Under the pieces are notes generated by a model. The model did not search any database and was not told the DNA's origin. It worked only from the letters and a program-made list of their open reading frames with translations. From Amycolatopsis vancoresmycina (lineage in GTDB: Bacteria; Actinomycetota; Actinomycetes; Mycobacteriales; Pseudonocardiaceae): a DNA stretch of 64,000 nt. Shown in pieces: positions 25,425-33,763 of this stretch. The DNA lies in NCBI RefSeq assembly GCF_000716785.1, contig NZ_JNYY01000004.1, positions 248,001 through 312,000 on the forward strand. Direction: 5' to 3'. Every line of letters starts with the position of its first letter. Position 1 is the first letter of the stretch. The translations under genes were made by a program, and so were the position numbers.

Positions 25425-25682
25425 TCACCGCCCCAAGTGGGGTTCCGGCGCCCGGTCGAGATGGCCGTCGAGGCGCCACCAGCTCTCCAGCGTCTCGCGC
25501 AGCGCCTTCAGCAGCTCGCCGCCGGTCTCGAGCGGGACCAGCGCCGCCCTGCCGTCGTCCACCCGCAGTGCGGCGGCCAGCCGGTCGCCCTGCTCGACCA
25601 GGCCGACGATCACGCGCATCGGCTCACCGGTGACGTCGACCGTCGGGATGGCTCGTTCGTACTGCCAGCCTTGAGCGTTCAC
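25425..25682 (-). CDS. Hypothetical protein
   Basis: The protein has 85 residues from GTG 25682: MNAQGWQYERAIPTVDVTG, then repeated hydrophobic/charged strands RVIVGLVEQGDRLAAALRVDD and ALRETLESWWRLDGHL. It is soluble, with no signal peptide and no recognised family. It converges on the regulator at 24742 (5-base gap) and lies downstream of the amidase on the same strand. GC-rich third codon positions support real coding. Confidence 0.6.
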   Translation of the reverse strand: MNAQGWQYERAIPTVDVTGEPMRVIVGLVEQGDRLAAALRVDDGRAALVPLETGGELLKALRETLESWWRLDGHLDRAPEPHLGR

Positions 25683-25740
25683 CCGGCCGACAGTGGCACA
25701 GCCCGCCGCGCTCCGGTCCGGGTTTCACCCTCAAGTGTGG

Positions 25741-27123
25741 TCAGGCGGGTGCCCAGGGCCGCACTTCCTCCAGCAGCTTCGCCACGGCCAGCACGAGGTC
25801 GTCCGAATGCCGCGGACCGACGATCTGCAGGCCCACCGGCAGCCCCGCCGACGTGCGCCCGGCCGGCACGCTGATCGCCGGCTGCTGGGTCATGTTGAAC
25901 GGGTACGTGAACGGCGTCCACTCCGGCCATTCGCTCAGCCCGCTGCCCGGCGGCACGTCGTGCCCGGCCTCGAACGCCGCGATCGGGACGGTCGGCGTGA
26001 TCAGCACGTCGTAGCGCGTGTGGAACTCGCCCATCCGGATGCCCAGCGCGGCGCGCTCGGCGGTCGCGTCGAGGTAGTCGCTCGCCGACCACTTCCGGCC
26101 GAGCTCCCAGACCTTGCGCAGGCCGGGGTCGGTGCGCTCCTCGGACCCCGGCGGGAACGTGTCCAGCAGCTTCGCCGCCCCCGACGACCACAGGATGTCG
26201 AACGCCGGTTTCGGATCGCCGAACCCGGGATCGGTCTCCTCGACGTGCAGCCCCGCGTCGCCCAGCGCGCGGACCGCGTCCGCGACGATCGCGGCCACCT
26301 CCGGGTCGACGTCGACGTAGCCGAGCGTCGGCGAGAACGCGGCGATGAGGCCGCGCACGTCCCGCCGGACGGCCTCGCGGAACGACGCCACGGGCGGCGC
26401 CAGCGCGGCCGGGTCGCGGTGGTCGGGCAGGGACAGCACGTCCAGCAGCAGCGCGGTGTCGTCCACCGACCGCGCCATCGGGCCGGCGTGCGAGAGCGGC
26501 CCGAACGGGCTCGCCGGGTACAGCGGGATCCGGCCGTGGGTCGGCTTCAGCCCGACGATCCCGCAGAACGAAGCCGGAATCCGCACCGAGCCACCGCCGT
26601 CGGTACCGACCGACAGCTCCCCCATCCCGGCCGCGACGGCCGCGGCACTTCCGCCGCTCGACCCACCGGCGGTCTTCGACGGATCGGCCGGGTTGCGCGT
26701 GATGCCCTGCAGCGGGCTGTCGGTGACGCCCTTCCACGCAATCTCCGGCGTGGTCGTCTTGCCCAGCAGCACCAGACCGGCCTCGCGCATCCGCGCGGCG
26801 ACCGGGCTGTCGACGGCCCACGGCTGGTCCGGGTCGATGCTCTTCGAGCCCCGGACGGTCGGCCAGCCTTGCGTGAGGAACATGTCCTTGATCGACGCGG
26901 GCACCCCGTCGAGCCAGCCGATCGGGTTGCCGTCACGCCAGCGGCTCTCGGACGCTTTCGCCTGCTCCAGCGCCCGGTCGGCGTCGACGAGGCAGTACGC
27001 GTTGCACTCGCCGTCGCGGGCTTCGATGGCCTGCAGCGCATTCTGCGTCGCCTCGATCGGCGACAGCTCACCGGTGGCGTAGGCGGCCACGAGCTCGCTG
27101 GCGGTCAGCATCCTGTCGTTCAT
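25741..27123 (-). CDS. Amidase (amidase signature family)
   Basis: This 460-residue enzyme has the complete Ser-cisSer-Lys triad: K79 in GVPASIKDMF, cis-Ser S155 in TAGGSSGGSAAAVAAG and nucleophile S179 in GTDGGGSVRIPAS. It hydrolyses a carboxamide to acid and ammonia. Its start overlaps the stop of the D-2-hydroxyacid dehydrogenase by 4 bases. The two form the leftward arm of the 25.7-35.5 kb cluster, driven from the operator region at 28120-28157. The substrate is unknown; maleamate-like or other short dicarboxylic amides would suit the isomerase neighbours. Confidence 0.9.
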   Translation of the reverse strand: MNDRMLTASELVAAYATGELSPIEATQNALQAIEARDGECNAYCLVDADRALEQAKASESRWRDGNPIGWLDGVPASIKDMFLTQGWPTVRGSKSIDPDQPWAVDSPVAARMREAGLVLLGKTTTPEIAWKGVTDSPLQGITRNPADPSKTAGGSSGGSAAAVAAGMGELSVGTDGGGSVRIPASFCGIVGLKPTHGRIPLYPASPFGPLSHAGPMARSVDDTALLLDVLSLPDHRDPAALAPPVASFREAVRRDVRGLIAAFSPTLGYVDVDPEVAAIVADAVRALGDAGLHVEETDPGFGDPKPAFDILWSSGAAKLLDTFPPGSEERTDPGLRKVWELGRKWSASDYLDATAERAALGIRMGEFHTRYDVLITPTVPIAAFEAGHDVPPGSGLSEWPEWTPFTYPFNMTQQPAISVPAGRTSAGLPVGLQIVGPRHSDDLVLAVAKLLEEVRPWAPA

Positions 27124-28118
27124 CCGGCTCCCTGGTTCCCCGACGGCACGTAGCCGAGCGTCTTGTCGACGACATTGCGCAGCGGCTCCCCAGCGCGCCA
27201 GCGGCGGAAGTTTTCGGTGAACACCTCGACCAGCGTGGTCCGCCAGCCGACGAAGTCACCGGACATGTGCGGCGAGACCAGCACGTCCGGCATGGTCCAC
27301 AGCGGGCTTTCCGGCGGGAGCGGCTCGGTGTCGAACACGTCGAGCGCGGCACCGGCGACGGTCCGGTTCTCGAGGGCCGCGACGAGGTCGGACGTCACCA
27401 CGAGCTCCCCCCGGCCGACGTTGACGAACCGCGCCGACGGCTTCATCGCGGCGAACGCGCGCGCGTCGAACATGCCCTTGGTGTGCTCGGTCAGCGGCGC
27501 GACCGCGACGACGTAGTCGGCGTGCGGCAGGAACTCGGCGAGCCGCGCGGACTCGTGCACGACGCCGAAGTCCGGATCCCCGGTGCGCGCCCGGCGCCCG
27601 GCGCCGGTCACCCGCATCCCGGCCGCGCGCAGCAGCCGCGCGATGGCCCGGCCGATCGGCCCGGTGCCGACGACGACCACCTCTCGGCCGGCGATCCGCT
27701 CGCTCTCGCGGTGCAGCCAGCGCCCCTCGCGCTGCAGGTCGTGCGAGCGCGCGAAGTCCTTCGCGAAAGCGAGCACGACGCCCAGCACGTACTCCGCGAT
27801 GGCGTCGTCGAAAACACCCCGCGAGTTGGTGAGGACGACGTCGCTCTCGCGCAGCCCGGGGAACAGCACGGGGTCGACACCCGCGCTCGCGATGTGCAGC
27901 CACTGCAGCCGGTCGGCCGCGTGCCACGCGCCCGGGACCGCGGTGGAGAGGAAGTCGTAGACGAAGAGGGCATCCGCTCCGGACAGCGCGTCGGCAAGAC
28001 CCGCCGCGTCCGTGTAACGCAGGACCGCCCCGGATTCGACAGCACGCATGTCCGGTGGGCGGGACTCGCCGCAGAGCACTGCCAGGACGGGAGCTTCCCG
28101 GTGTTCCGAGGCGATCAC
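27120..28118 (-). CDS. D-2-hydroxyacid dehydrogenase
   Basis: This is a 332-residue NAD-dependent 2-hydroxyacid dehydrogenase from GTG 28118. The dinucleotide motif is VVVVGTGPIGRAIARLL. The substrate arginine lies in FVNVGRGELV, the acidic partner in DVFDTEPLPPESPLW and the catalytic His in LVSPHMSGD. It interconverts a 2-oxo acid and a D-2-hydroxy acid. The first gene of the leftward arm, it may be nearly leaderless: on the minus strand TTGACA (28148-28153) is followed 17 bases on by TACCGT. Confidence 0.9.
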   Translation of the reverse strand: MIASEHREAPVLAVLCGESRPPDMRAVESGAVLRYTDAAGLADALSGADALFVYDFLSTAVPGAWHAADRLQWLHIASAGVDPVLFPGLRESDVVLTNSRGVFDDAIAEYVLGVVLAFAKDFARSHDLQREGRWLHRESERIAGREVVVVGTGPIGRAIARLLRAAGMRVTGAGRRARTGDPDFGVVHESARLAEFLPHADYVVAVAPLTEHTKGMFDARAFAAMKPSARFVNVGRGELVVTSDLVAALENRTVAGAALDVFDTEPLPPESPLWTMPDVLVSPHMSGDFVGWRTTLVEVFTENFRRWRAGEPLRNVVDKTLGYVPSGNQGAG

Positions 28119-28119
28119 G

Positions 28120-28147
28120 TTGACACGGTAAAAGTCACTCGTATGAT
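28120..28147 (+). promoter_or_regulatory. Sigma-70-type promoter for the maleate-isomerase-like gene
   Basis: TTGACA (28120-28125), a 16-base spacer and TATGAT (28142-28147) give a near-consensus housekeeping promoter, uncommon in such GC-rich DNA. The operator ATTGTCAACAAT overlaps the end of the -10. Confidence 0.65.
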
Positions 28148-28157
28148 TGTCAACAAT
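28146..28157. promoter_or_regulatory. GntR operator, site 1 (ATTGTCAACAAT)
   Basis: ATTGTCAACAAT is extended to GATTGT-CA-ACAATC with perfect outer arms. It overlaps the rightward -10 and the leftward -35, so one site can control both arms of the cluster. It matches the TTGT-N2-ACAA pattern of FCD-type GntR regulators. Confidence 0.7.
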
Positions 28158-28218
28158 CCGAGGAACGACCCCCGGAGCACCGGACTGTCATGCACAGACG
28201 TATTCCGGAGGCTGAGCC

Positions 28219-28959
28219 TTGGATTTCGACTTCCTGGCGTTCGACGGCCCGCTGGCGCAACGCGGCATCGGGGTCATCGCCCCCTTCGACCTCGCGCTGG
28301 AGCGCGAGCTCTGGCGCTGGGTCCCGATGGAGGTGTCCCTCCACCTCGCCCGCACGCCGTACGAGCCGGTGCCGGTCAGCATGGAGATGGCCCGCCTCGT
28401 CAGCGACAGCCACCACCTGGCCGGCGCCACGCGCGACGTGCTGCACGTGGAGCCGGAGGTCGTCGCCTACCTCTGCACGTCGGGCAGCTTCGTCAACGGC
28501 GTCGACTACGAGCGCTCGCTGACCAAGGCGATCTGCGACGCCGGCGCGCCGGACGCCGTCACCACCTCGGGCGCGTTGGCCGAAGTGCTGCAGCAGCTCG
28601 ACCTCCACCGCGTCTCGGTGCTGACGCCGTACGACGCCGATCTCACCCAGGCCCTGCACGCCTTCCTCGCGGAACTGGACGTCGAGACCGTGTCCAGCGA
28701 CCACCTCGGCCTGGGCGGCGGCATCTGGAAGGTCAGCTACCGGACCATCGCCGAGCGCATCCTCGCCGCCGACCACGGCGATGCCGAAGCGATCTTCGTC
28801 AGCTGCACCAACCTCCCGACCTACGACCTGATCGAGCCGCTGGAAGCCGCCCTCGGCAAGCCGGTGCTCACCGCCAACCAGCTGACCATGTGGGCGTGCC
28901 TGCGCCGGATGAACCTGCCCATCGTCGGACCCGGAAGGTGGCTTCGTGACGTGTCGTGA
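28219..28959 (+). CDS. Maleate isomerase/Asp-Glu racemase superfamily protein, two-cysteine copy
   Basis: The protein has 246 residues, starting at TTG 28219 with GGAGG 7 bases upstream. It shows the fold of maleate cis-trans isomerase and arylmalonate decarboxylase. Both active-site cysteines are present: C86 in VVAYLCTSGSFVNG and C196 in AIFVSCTNLPTYD. The C-terminal KPVLTANQLTMWACLR is typical. It could isomerise a cis-dicarboxylate or racemise a hydroxy/amino acid. It is followed 60 bases on by a paralogue. Confidence 0.85.
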   Translation: MDFDFLAFDGPLAQRGIGVIAPFDLALERELWRWVPMEVSLHLARTPYEPVPVSMEMARLVSDSHHLAGATRDVLHVEPEVVAYLCTSGSFVNGVDYERSLTKAICDAGAPDAVTTSGALAEVLQQLDLHRVSVLTPYDADLTQALHAFLAELDVETVSSDHLGLGGGIWKVSYRTIAERILAADHGDAEAIFVSCTNLPTYDLIEPLEAALGKPVLTANQLTMWACLRRMNLPIVGPGRWLRDVS

Positions 28960-28985
28960 AGGTTTTCCTTGACCACCCCTCTAGG

Positions 28986-28997
28986 ATTGTCGACAAT
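28986..28997. promoter_or_regulatory. GntR operator, site 2 (ATTGTCGACAAT)
   Basis: This is a perfect 12-base palindrome between the two isomerase-like genes. Its right half doubles as a candidate -10 (GACAAT, 28992-28997), placed 17 bases after TTGACC (28969-28974). The second gene can therefore be transcribed on its own under the same control. Confidence 0.7.
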
Positions 28998-29019
28998 TTG
29001 CGTCCCCTCCGGAGGTTCC

Positions 29020-29766
29020 GTGACCACCATCGGTTTCATCTACCCCGACCACGCGGCCGAAGACGACTACCCGCTGGCCGAGCAGCTGCTCGGCGGCGCG
29101 GCCGTCGACGAGGGCGACATCCGGCTGGCGGTCGAGCACATCTACGGCACCGACAAGCACGCGGTCGCCGAGCTGCTGGACCTCGGCAGCGAGGCCCGCC
29201 TCGCCGACGGCGCCGCCCTCCTCGGCAAGCACGAGCCCGCCGCGGTCATCTGGGCGTGCACCAGCGGCAGCTTCGTCTACGGCTGGGACGGCGCGCGCGA
29301 CCAGGCCGACCGCCTCGCCGCCGTTGCCGGCGTCCCGGCCTCCAGCACCTCCTTCGCGTTCGTGCACGCTGCGCGTGCCTTGGGCGTCAAGCGGGTCGCG
29401 GTGGCCGCCAGCTACCCCGACGACATCGCGCGGCTGTTCGTGGCGTTCCTCAACGCCGGCGGCATCGAGGTCGTCTCGATGGCCAGTGCCGACATCGTCA
29501 CCGCCGCCGAAGTCGGCGCGATGAGCCCGGAAGCCGTCGTCGAGCTCGCCGTGAGCCACGACCACCCGGACGCGGAAGCGGTGCTCGTGCCGGACACCGC
29601 CATGCGCACCCTCGGCGAGATCAACGCCGTCGAGGCCGCCCTCCGGAAACCCGTGCTGACCGCCAACCAGGTCACCGTCTGGGAGGGGCTGCGGCTGACC
29701 GGGCAGCACCGGCTCGTCCGCTCGCTCGGTGCACTCTTCCGGCACCTGCCCGACGGAGCTGTCTGA
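29020..29766 (+). CDS. Maleate isomerase/Asp-Glu racemase superfamily protein, one-cysteine copy
   Basis: The protein has 248 residues from GTG 29020, chosen for GGAGG 5 bases upstream; an earlier frame from 28969 would include the operator. It is a paralogue of the preceding gene. The first cysteine is kept (C80 in VIWACTSGSFVYG), but the second is replaced by aspartate: VLVPDTAMRT stands where the partner has FVSCTNLPT. KPVLTANQVTVWEGLRL is conserved. The loss points to a different reaction, or to one subunit role in a mixed complex. The GntR gene follows after 1 base. Confidence 0.83.
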   Translation: MTTIGFIYPDHAAEDDYPLAEQLLGGAAVDEGDIRLAVEHIYGTDKHAVAELLDLGSEARLADGAALLGKHEPAAVIWACTSGSFVYGWDGARDQADRLAAVAGVPASSTSFAFVHAARALGVKRVAVAASYPDDIARLFVAFLNAGGIEVVSMASADIVTAAEVGAMSPEAVVELAVSHDHPDAEAVLVPDTAMRTLGEINAVEAALRKPVLTANQVTVWEGLRLTGQHRLVRSLGALFRHLPDGAV

Positions 29767-29767
29767 C

Positions 29768-30487
29768 ATGGCCCTGCCACCGGGCATGCTGCCCGAGATC
29801 GAACCGGTCAGCCGCGAGTCGACGGCCGCGGTCATCGCGCGCCAGCTGCGCGACGCGATCATGACCGGCGCCCTCCCGCCCGGGACCCAGCTCGGCGAGA
29901 CCGAGCTGGCCGCGCGGTTCCAGGTGTCACGGGGGCCACTCCGGGAAGCAATGCAGCACCTGGTCTCGGAAGGTCTCCTCCGCAGCGAGCGGCACCGCGG
30001 GCTGTTCGTGATCGACCTCGAGCCCGGGGACGTCTACGACATTTACGCCGCCCGGTCGGCGATCGAGCGCGCCGCCATGCTCCGTGCCCTGCGTGGCGGC
30101 GACCGGGACCGGATCGCGGATCTCCTCGAGCAGACAGTCGTCGAGATGGCGACCGCTGCGAGCGAAGACGACCCCAGCGCCCTCTCCACCGCGGATCTCC
30201 GGTTCCACGAGGCCCTCATCAACGCTTCCGGCAGCAAGCGGCTCGTCCGGATGGCCCGGACGCTCCTCATCGAGACGCGGATGTGCCTCACGGCGCTGCA
30301 GAGCACCTACCAGCGGGTCGAGGAACGTGTGGAAGAGCACACGAAGCTCATCCAGGCGCTGCGGGACGGTGACGAAGGGACGGCGCTCGCGCTTCTCGAG
30401 GCGCACATGGAGGACGCCGTTCAGCGGCTCGCGCCGGGCACCAGTCTCACGGACGGGCACGCGCCGCCGGTGCCGGGCAACGCTTGA
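29768..30487 (+). CDS. GntR family regulator, FCD subfamily
   Basis: The protein has 239 residues from ATG 29768. The winged helix is STAAVIARQLRDAIMTGALPPGTQLGETELAARFQVSRGPLREAMQHLVSEGLL (about residues 20-72). The FCD domain has DIYAARSAIERAAMLRAL, DLRFHEALINASGSKRL and EEHTKLIQALRDGD, with the metal-ligand Asp/His/His pattern. It lies at the end of the rightward isomerase operon. It is the obvious candidate to bind ATTGTCRACAAT at 28146, 28986 and 33715, making it a local regulator of the whole cluster. Confidence 0.9.
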   Translation: MALPPGMLPEIEPVSRESTAAVIARQLRDAIMTGALPPGTQLGETELAARFQVSRGPLREAMQHLVSEGLLRSERHRGLFVIDLEPGDVYDIYAARSAIERAAMLRALRGGDRDRIADLLEQTVVEMATAASEDDPSALSTADLRFHEALINASGSKRLVRMARTLLIETRMCLTALQSTYQRVEERVEEHTKLIQALRDGDEGTALALLEAHMEDAVQRLAPGTSLTDGHAPPVPGNA

Positions 30488-30626
30488 CCGCAGCGACGCC
30501 AGACGGGCTCGCAGGACCGGCATGCGCAGCCGGACGGACGGCTCACGCACCCGCACCGGCGTGATGCGCACGTGGACGGCCCGCGACGGTTCCGGGAAGC
30601 AGTTGGTCGGCCGGGTGCACCGGCAT

Positions 30627-31091
30627 TCAGGCTTCATGGCGGGCTCCCAGTACCGGCTGGCCGCCGCGGCCGTCGCGGTAGTCCGCGGACCACGGGAAGC
30701 GGCCTCGGGTGTCCGCGTGAACCAGTTGCAGCGCACGGATTCCCGGGCCGTACAACGCGGCCGCGAACACCAGGTGCGCCGACGGCTCCGCGAGCGGGAC
30801 GACCTCGACCAGCGGACCGCCCCGCAGCGGGATGCACTCGCCCGGCGACGGTGGCGACGCGTGCAGTGCGTGCGCCGCCACGCCGTTGAGCAGCCCGGCG
30901 GCCGGGAGCGCCGGTAATCCCGTGACGACCAGTTCGGGCAGGCCGTACCCGCTCAGGCCGATCGTGTAGGCCCACGGCGGGTACAGTCCCGTCCCTTCCA
31001 CTCCCTGAACGAGCCAGCCACGGTCGGCCACGCCTTCGCGAAGCCGTTCCAGGTACCCGGGTCTGTCCGGGTCTTCACACTGCCGGCACAT
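30627..31091 (-). CDS. DUF4262 family protein
   Basis: This is a 154-residue protein. The N-terminal MCRQCEDPDRPGYLERLREGV, then GWLVQGVEGTGLYPPWAYTIGLSGYGLPELVVTGL, fits DUF4262, a family common in actinobacteria and of unknown function. It has a C-x-x-C at the start (C2, C5). It lies 60 bases downstream of the tartrate-type dehydrogenase on the same strand, but nothing ties it to that pathway. The 139 bases between it and the GntR stop show nothing recognisable. Confidence 0.8.
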   Translation of the reverse strand: MCRQCEDPDRPGYLERLREGVADRGWLVQGVEGTGLYPPWAYTIGLSGYGLPELVVTGLPALPAAGLLNGVAAHALHASPPSPGECIPLRGGPLVEVVPLAEPSAHLVFAAALYGPGIRALQLVHADTRGRFPWSADYRDGRGGQPVLGARHEA

Positions 31092-31151
31092 CGGTGCCTC
31101 CTCCCCCTCGGTGGGTTCGCGACCACCGTGCCGGAGGGCACCGACAAAAAC

Positions 31152-32210
31152 TCAGCCCAGTGCTTCGGCCACTGCCGTGCCGAGCCGTTCTGTGGTATCC
31201 GTGCCGCCGAGGTCGGGCGTGCGCACCCGGCCCTCGTCGAGCACCCGGTCCACGGCGGTGCGGATTGCTTGCGCCGCAACGGTTTCACCCAGGTGTTCGA
31301 CCAGCATCGCGGCCGCCAGGATCTGCGCCACGGGGTTGGCGATGCCTTGTCCGGCGATGTCCGGAGCGCTTCCGTGGACCGCCTCGAACATCGACGGGAA
31401 TTCACCCGATGGGTTGATGTTGCCGGACGGCGCCATGCCGAGACCGCCGGTGATCGCGGCCGCGAGGTCGCTGAGGATGTCGCCGAAGAGGTTCGACGCC
31501 ACGACGATGTCGAGCCGGTCCGGGGCCTGAACCATCCGGGCGGCCAACGCATCCACATGCATCTGTTCACTGTGGACATCCGGGAACTCCGCCGCGACCT
31601 CGGCGAAGATCTCGTCCCAGAACGGCATCGAGTGGATCAGCCCGTTGGACTTGGTCGCCGAGCAGACGCGGGCGGACCGCGTCCGCGCCAGCTCGAACGC
31701 GTACCGGATGATGCGCGAAACGCCGACGCGCGTGAAAACCGACTCCTGCAGCACGAACTCGTCCGGCCGCCCGGCGTTGTGCCGGCCGCCGATCGCGGAG
31801 TACTCGCCTTCGGAGTTCTCCCGGACGATGACCAGCTCCAGCTCCTCGGCCTTCCGCCCGGCCAGCACGGACGTCGTACCCGGCAGCAGCCGCACCGGGC
31901 GCAGGTTGACGTACTGCTGGAACGCGCGCCGCAGCGGAATGAGCAGGCCCCACAGCGAAACGTGGTCCGGGACGCCGGGGAAGCCGACCGCGCCGAGCAG
32001 GATGCCGTCGAACGCCGACAGCTGCGCGACGCCGTCGTCCGGCATCATCGCGCCGGCCCGGGCGTAGCGCTCGCAGCTCCAGTCGAACTCCGTCCACTCC
32101 AGCGAAAAGCCGAAGAGCGCGGCGGCCCGGTCGAGGACCTTGCGGGCCTCGACCGTGACGTCCACGCCGATCCCGTCGCCGGGAATGCTCGCCAAGCGGT
32201 AGGCCGTCAC
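31152..32210 (-). CDS. Tartrate/isopropylmalate-type decarboxylating dehydrogenase
   Basis: This is a 352-residue beta-decarboxylating dehydrogenase. YRLASIPGDGIGVDVTVEA opens the protein and LVIVRENSEGEYSAIGGR is the substrate loop. The metal and NAD sites lie in LDIVVASNLFGDILSDL and MFEAVHGSAPDIAGQGIANP. The ENSEGEYS loop favours the tartrate/D-malate group over leucine biosynthesis. It oxidises and decarboxylates a 2-hydroxy diacid. Its start overlaps the stop of the aldehyde dehydrogenase by 4 bases (ATGA). Confidence 0.87.
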   Translation of the reverse strand: MTAYRLASIPGDGIGVDVTVEARKVLDRAAALFGFSLEWTEFDWSCERYARAGAMMPDDGVAQLSAFDGILLGAVGFPGVPDHVSLWGLLIPLRRAFQQYVNLRPVRLLPGTTSVLAGRKAEELELVIVRENSEGEYSAIGGRHNAGRPDEFVLQESVFTRVGVSRIIRYAFELARTRSARVCSATKSNGLIHSMPFWDEIFAEVAAEFPDVHSEQMHVDALAARMVQAPDRLDIVVASNLFGDILSDLAAAITGGLGMAPSGNINPSGEFPSMFEAVHGSAPDIAGQGIANPVAQILAAAMLVEHLGETVAAQAIRTAVDRVLDEGRVRTPDLGGTDTTERLGTAVAEALG

Positions 32211-33670
32211 AGGGCCACCGCGATGTACTTGGTCTCGAGGAATTCGTCGATGCCGACCGAGCCACCCTCGCGGCCGAGCCCGGACTGCTTGATCCCGCCG
32301 AACGGCGCCGCCGGGTTCGAGACGATGCCCTGGTTCAGCCCGATCATTCCGGCTTCGAGAGCTTCGGAGACGCGCAGCGCGCGCTTGAGGTCGCTGGTGA
32401 AGAGGTACGAAACGAGGCCGAACTCGGTGTCGTTCGCCTTCGCCACCGCCTCTTCCTCGGTGTCGAACGGGGTGATCGGGGCGACCGGCCCGAAGATCTC
32501 CTCGTGCGTCAGCCGCGCGTCCTGCGGGACGTCGGTGAGCACGGTGGCCTGGTAGAAGTGGCCAGGGCCGTCGACGCCGGAGCCGCCGGTGAGCACCTTC
32601 GCGCCGCGGTCGGTGGCGTCCTTGACCAGCTCGGTCACCTTGTCGACGGCGTTCTGGTCGATCAGCGGGCCGACCACGACGTCCTTCTCCGTGCCGCGGC
32701 CCATCGGCAGGGCCTGCATGCGCTCGGTCAGGCGCCGCGAGAACTCATCGACGACGCCGCGCTGCACGTAGAACCGGTTCGCCGCGGTGCACGCCTCGCC
32801 GATGTTGCGCATCTTCGCCTGCATCGCGCCGTCGACGGCCGCGTCCATGTCCGCGTCGTCGAAGACCAGGAACGGCGCGTTGCCGCCGAGTTCCATCGAC
32901 GTGCGCAGGATCTTGTCGGCACACTGTTCCAGCAGTTTGCGGCCGACGCCGGTCGAGCCGGTGAAGGAGAGCTTGCGGGCGCGGCCGTCGCGGATCAGCG
33001 GTTCCATCACGCCGCCGGAATCGCTGGTCGTGACCACGTTGAGCACGCCCTCGGGCAGCCCCGCTTCGGCGAGAATGCCGGCCAGCGCGAGCATCGACAA
33101 CGGCGTCTGCGCGGCCGGCTTGATCACCGAGGTGCAGCCCGCGGCAATCGCCGGGCCGATCTTGCGCGTGCCCATCGCCATCGGGAAGTTCCACGGCGTG
33201 ATCAGCAGCGTCGGCCCGACCGGCTGCTTCGTGATGAGGAACCGGCCGGCGCCGTTCGGGGCGGTCGCGTAGCCGCCGTCGATGCGAACGGCCTCCTCCG
33301 CGAACCAGCGGAAGAACTCGGCGGCGTAGGCGATTTCGCCCTTCGACTCGGCGAGCGGCTTGCCCATCTCGAGCGTCATGAGCAGCGCCAGCTCTTCCTG
33401 GCGTTTCATCAGCAGTTCGTAGGCTCGGCGCAGGATTTCGCCGCGCTCTCGCGGTGCCATTTTCGCGAAGTCGGCCTGCGCGGCTACGGCAGCGTCGAGC
33501 GCCGCGACACCGTCCGCAGGCGAGGCGTCGGCGACCTGGCACAGCTCCCGACCGGTGGCCGGGTCGACCACCGGGAACGTCTTCCCGGACTCGGCGGCCA
33601 CCCACTTGCCGCCGATGAACAGTTCCTTGCCGACCGCCTCGACGACGCCGGACTCGGTGCTCGCGCTCAT
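32207..33670 (-). CDS. gabD: NAD(P)-dependent succinate-semialdehyde dehydrogenase
   Basis: This is a 487-residue aldehyde dehydrogenase. The catalytic Glu lies in SMELGGNAPFLVF, the catalytic Cys in IGEACTAANRFYV, and the cofactor motif is SFTGSTGVGRKL. WNFPMAMGTRKIGPAIAAGCT matches the GabD group. It oxidises a semialdehyde, most simply succinate semialdehyde, made by the divergent aminotransferase. It is transcribed leftward from the shared 93-base region that contains operator site 3. Confidence 0.9.
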   Translation of the reverse strand: MSASTESGVVEAVGKELFIGGKWVAAESGKTFPVVDPATGRELCQVADASPADGVAALDAAVAAQADFAKMAPRERGEILRRAYELLMKRQEELALLMTLEMGKPLAESKGEIAYAAEFFRWFAEEAVRIDGGYATAPNGAGRFLITKQPVGPTLLITPWNFPMAMGTRKIGPAIAAGCTSVIKPAAQTPLSMLALAGILAEAGLPEGVLNVVTTSDSGGVMEPLIRDGRARKLSFTGSTGVGRKLLEQCADKILRTSMELGGNAPFLVFDDADMDAAVDGAMQAKMRNIGEACTAANRFYVQRGVVDEFSRRLTERMQALPMGRGTEKDVVVGPLIDQNAVDKVTELVKDATDRGAKVLTGGSGVDGPGHFYQATVLTDVPQDARLTHEEIFGPVAPITPFDTEEEAVAKANDTEFGLVSYLFTSDLKRALRVSEALEAGMIGLNQGIVSNPAAPFGGIKQSGLGREGGSVGIDEFLETKYIAVAL

Positions 33671-33714
33671 CCCGACTGCTCCTCACGTGTTGTCCCGAGG
33701 GCCATGCTATGGAT

Positions 33715-33726
33715 ATTGTCAACAAT
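33715..33726. promoter_or_regulatory. GntR operator, site 3 (ATTGTCAACAAT)
   Basis: This copy is identical to site 1, in the divergent gap between gabD and the aminotransferase gene. It overlaps a rightward -10 candidate (TATTGT, 33714-33719) paired with TTGTCC (33690-33695), and lies within a leftward promoter (TTGTCG then TAGCAT). Confidence 0.7.
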
Positions 33727-33763
33727 CGACAACCCGCTCAGACCGACCTAGGAGCACGCTGCC

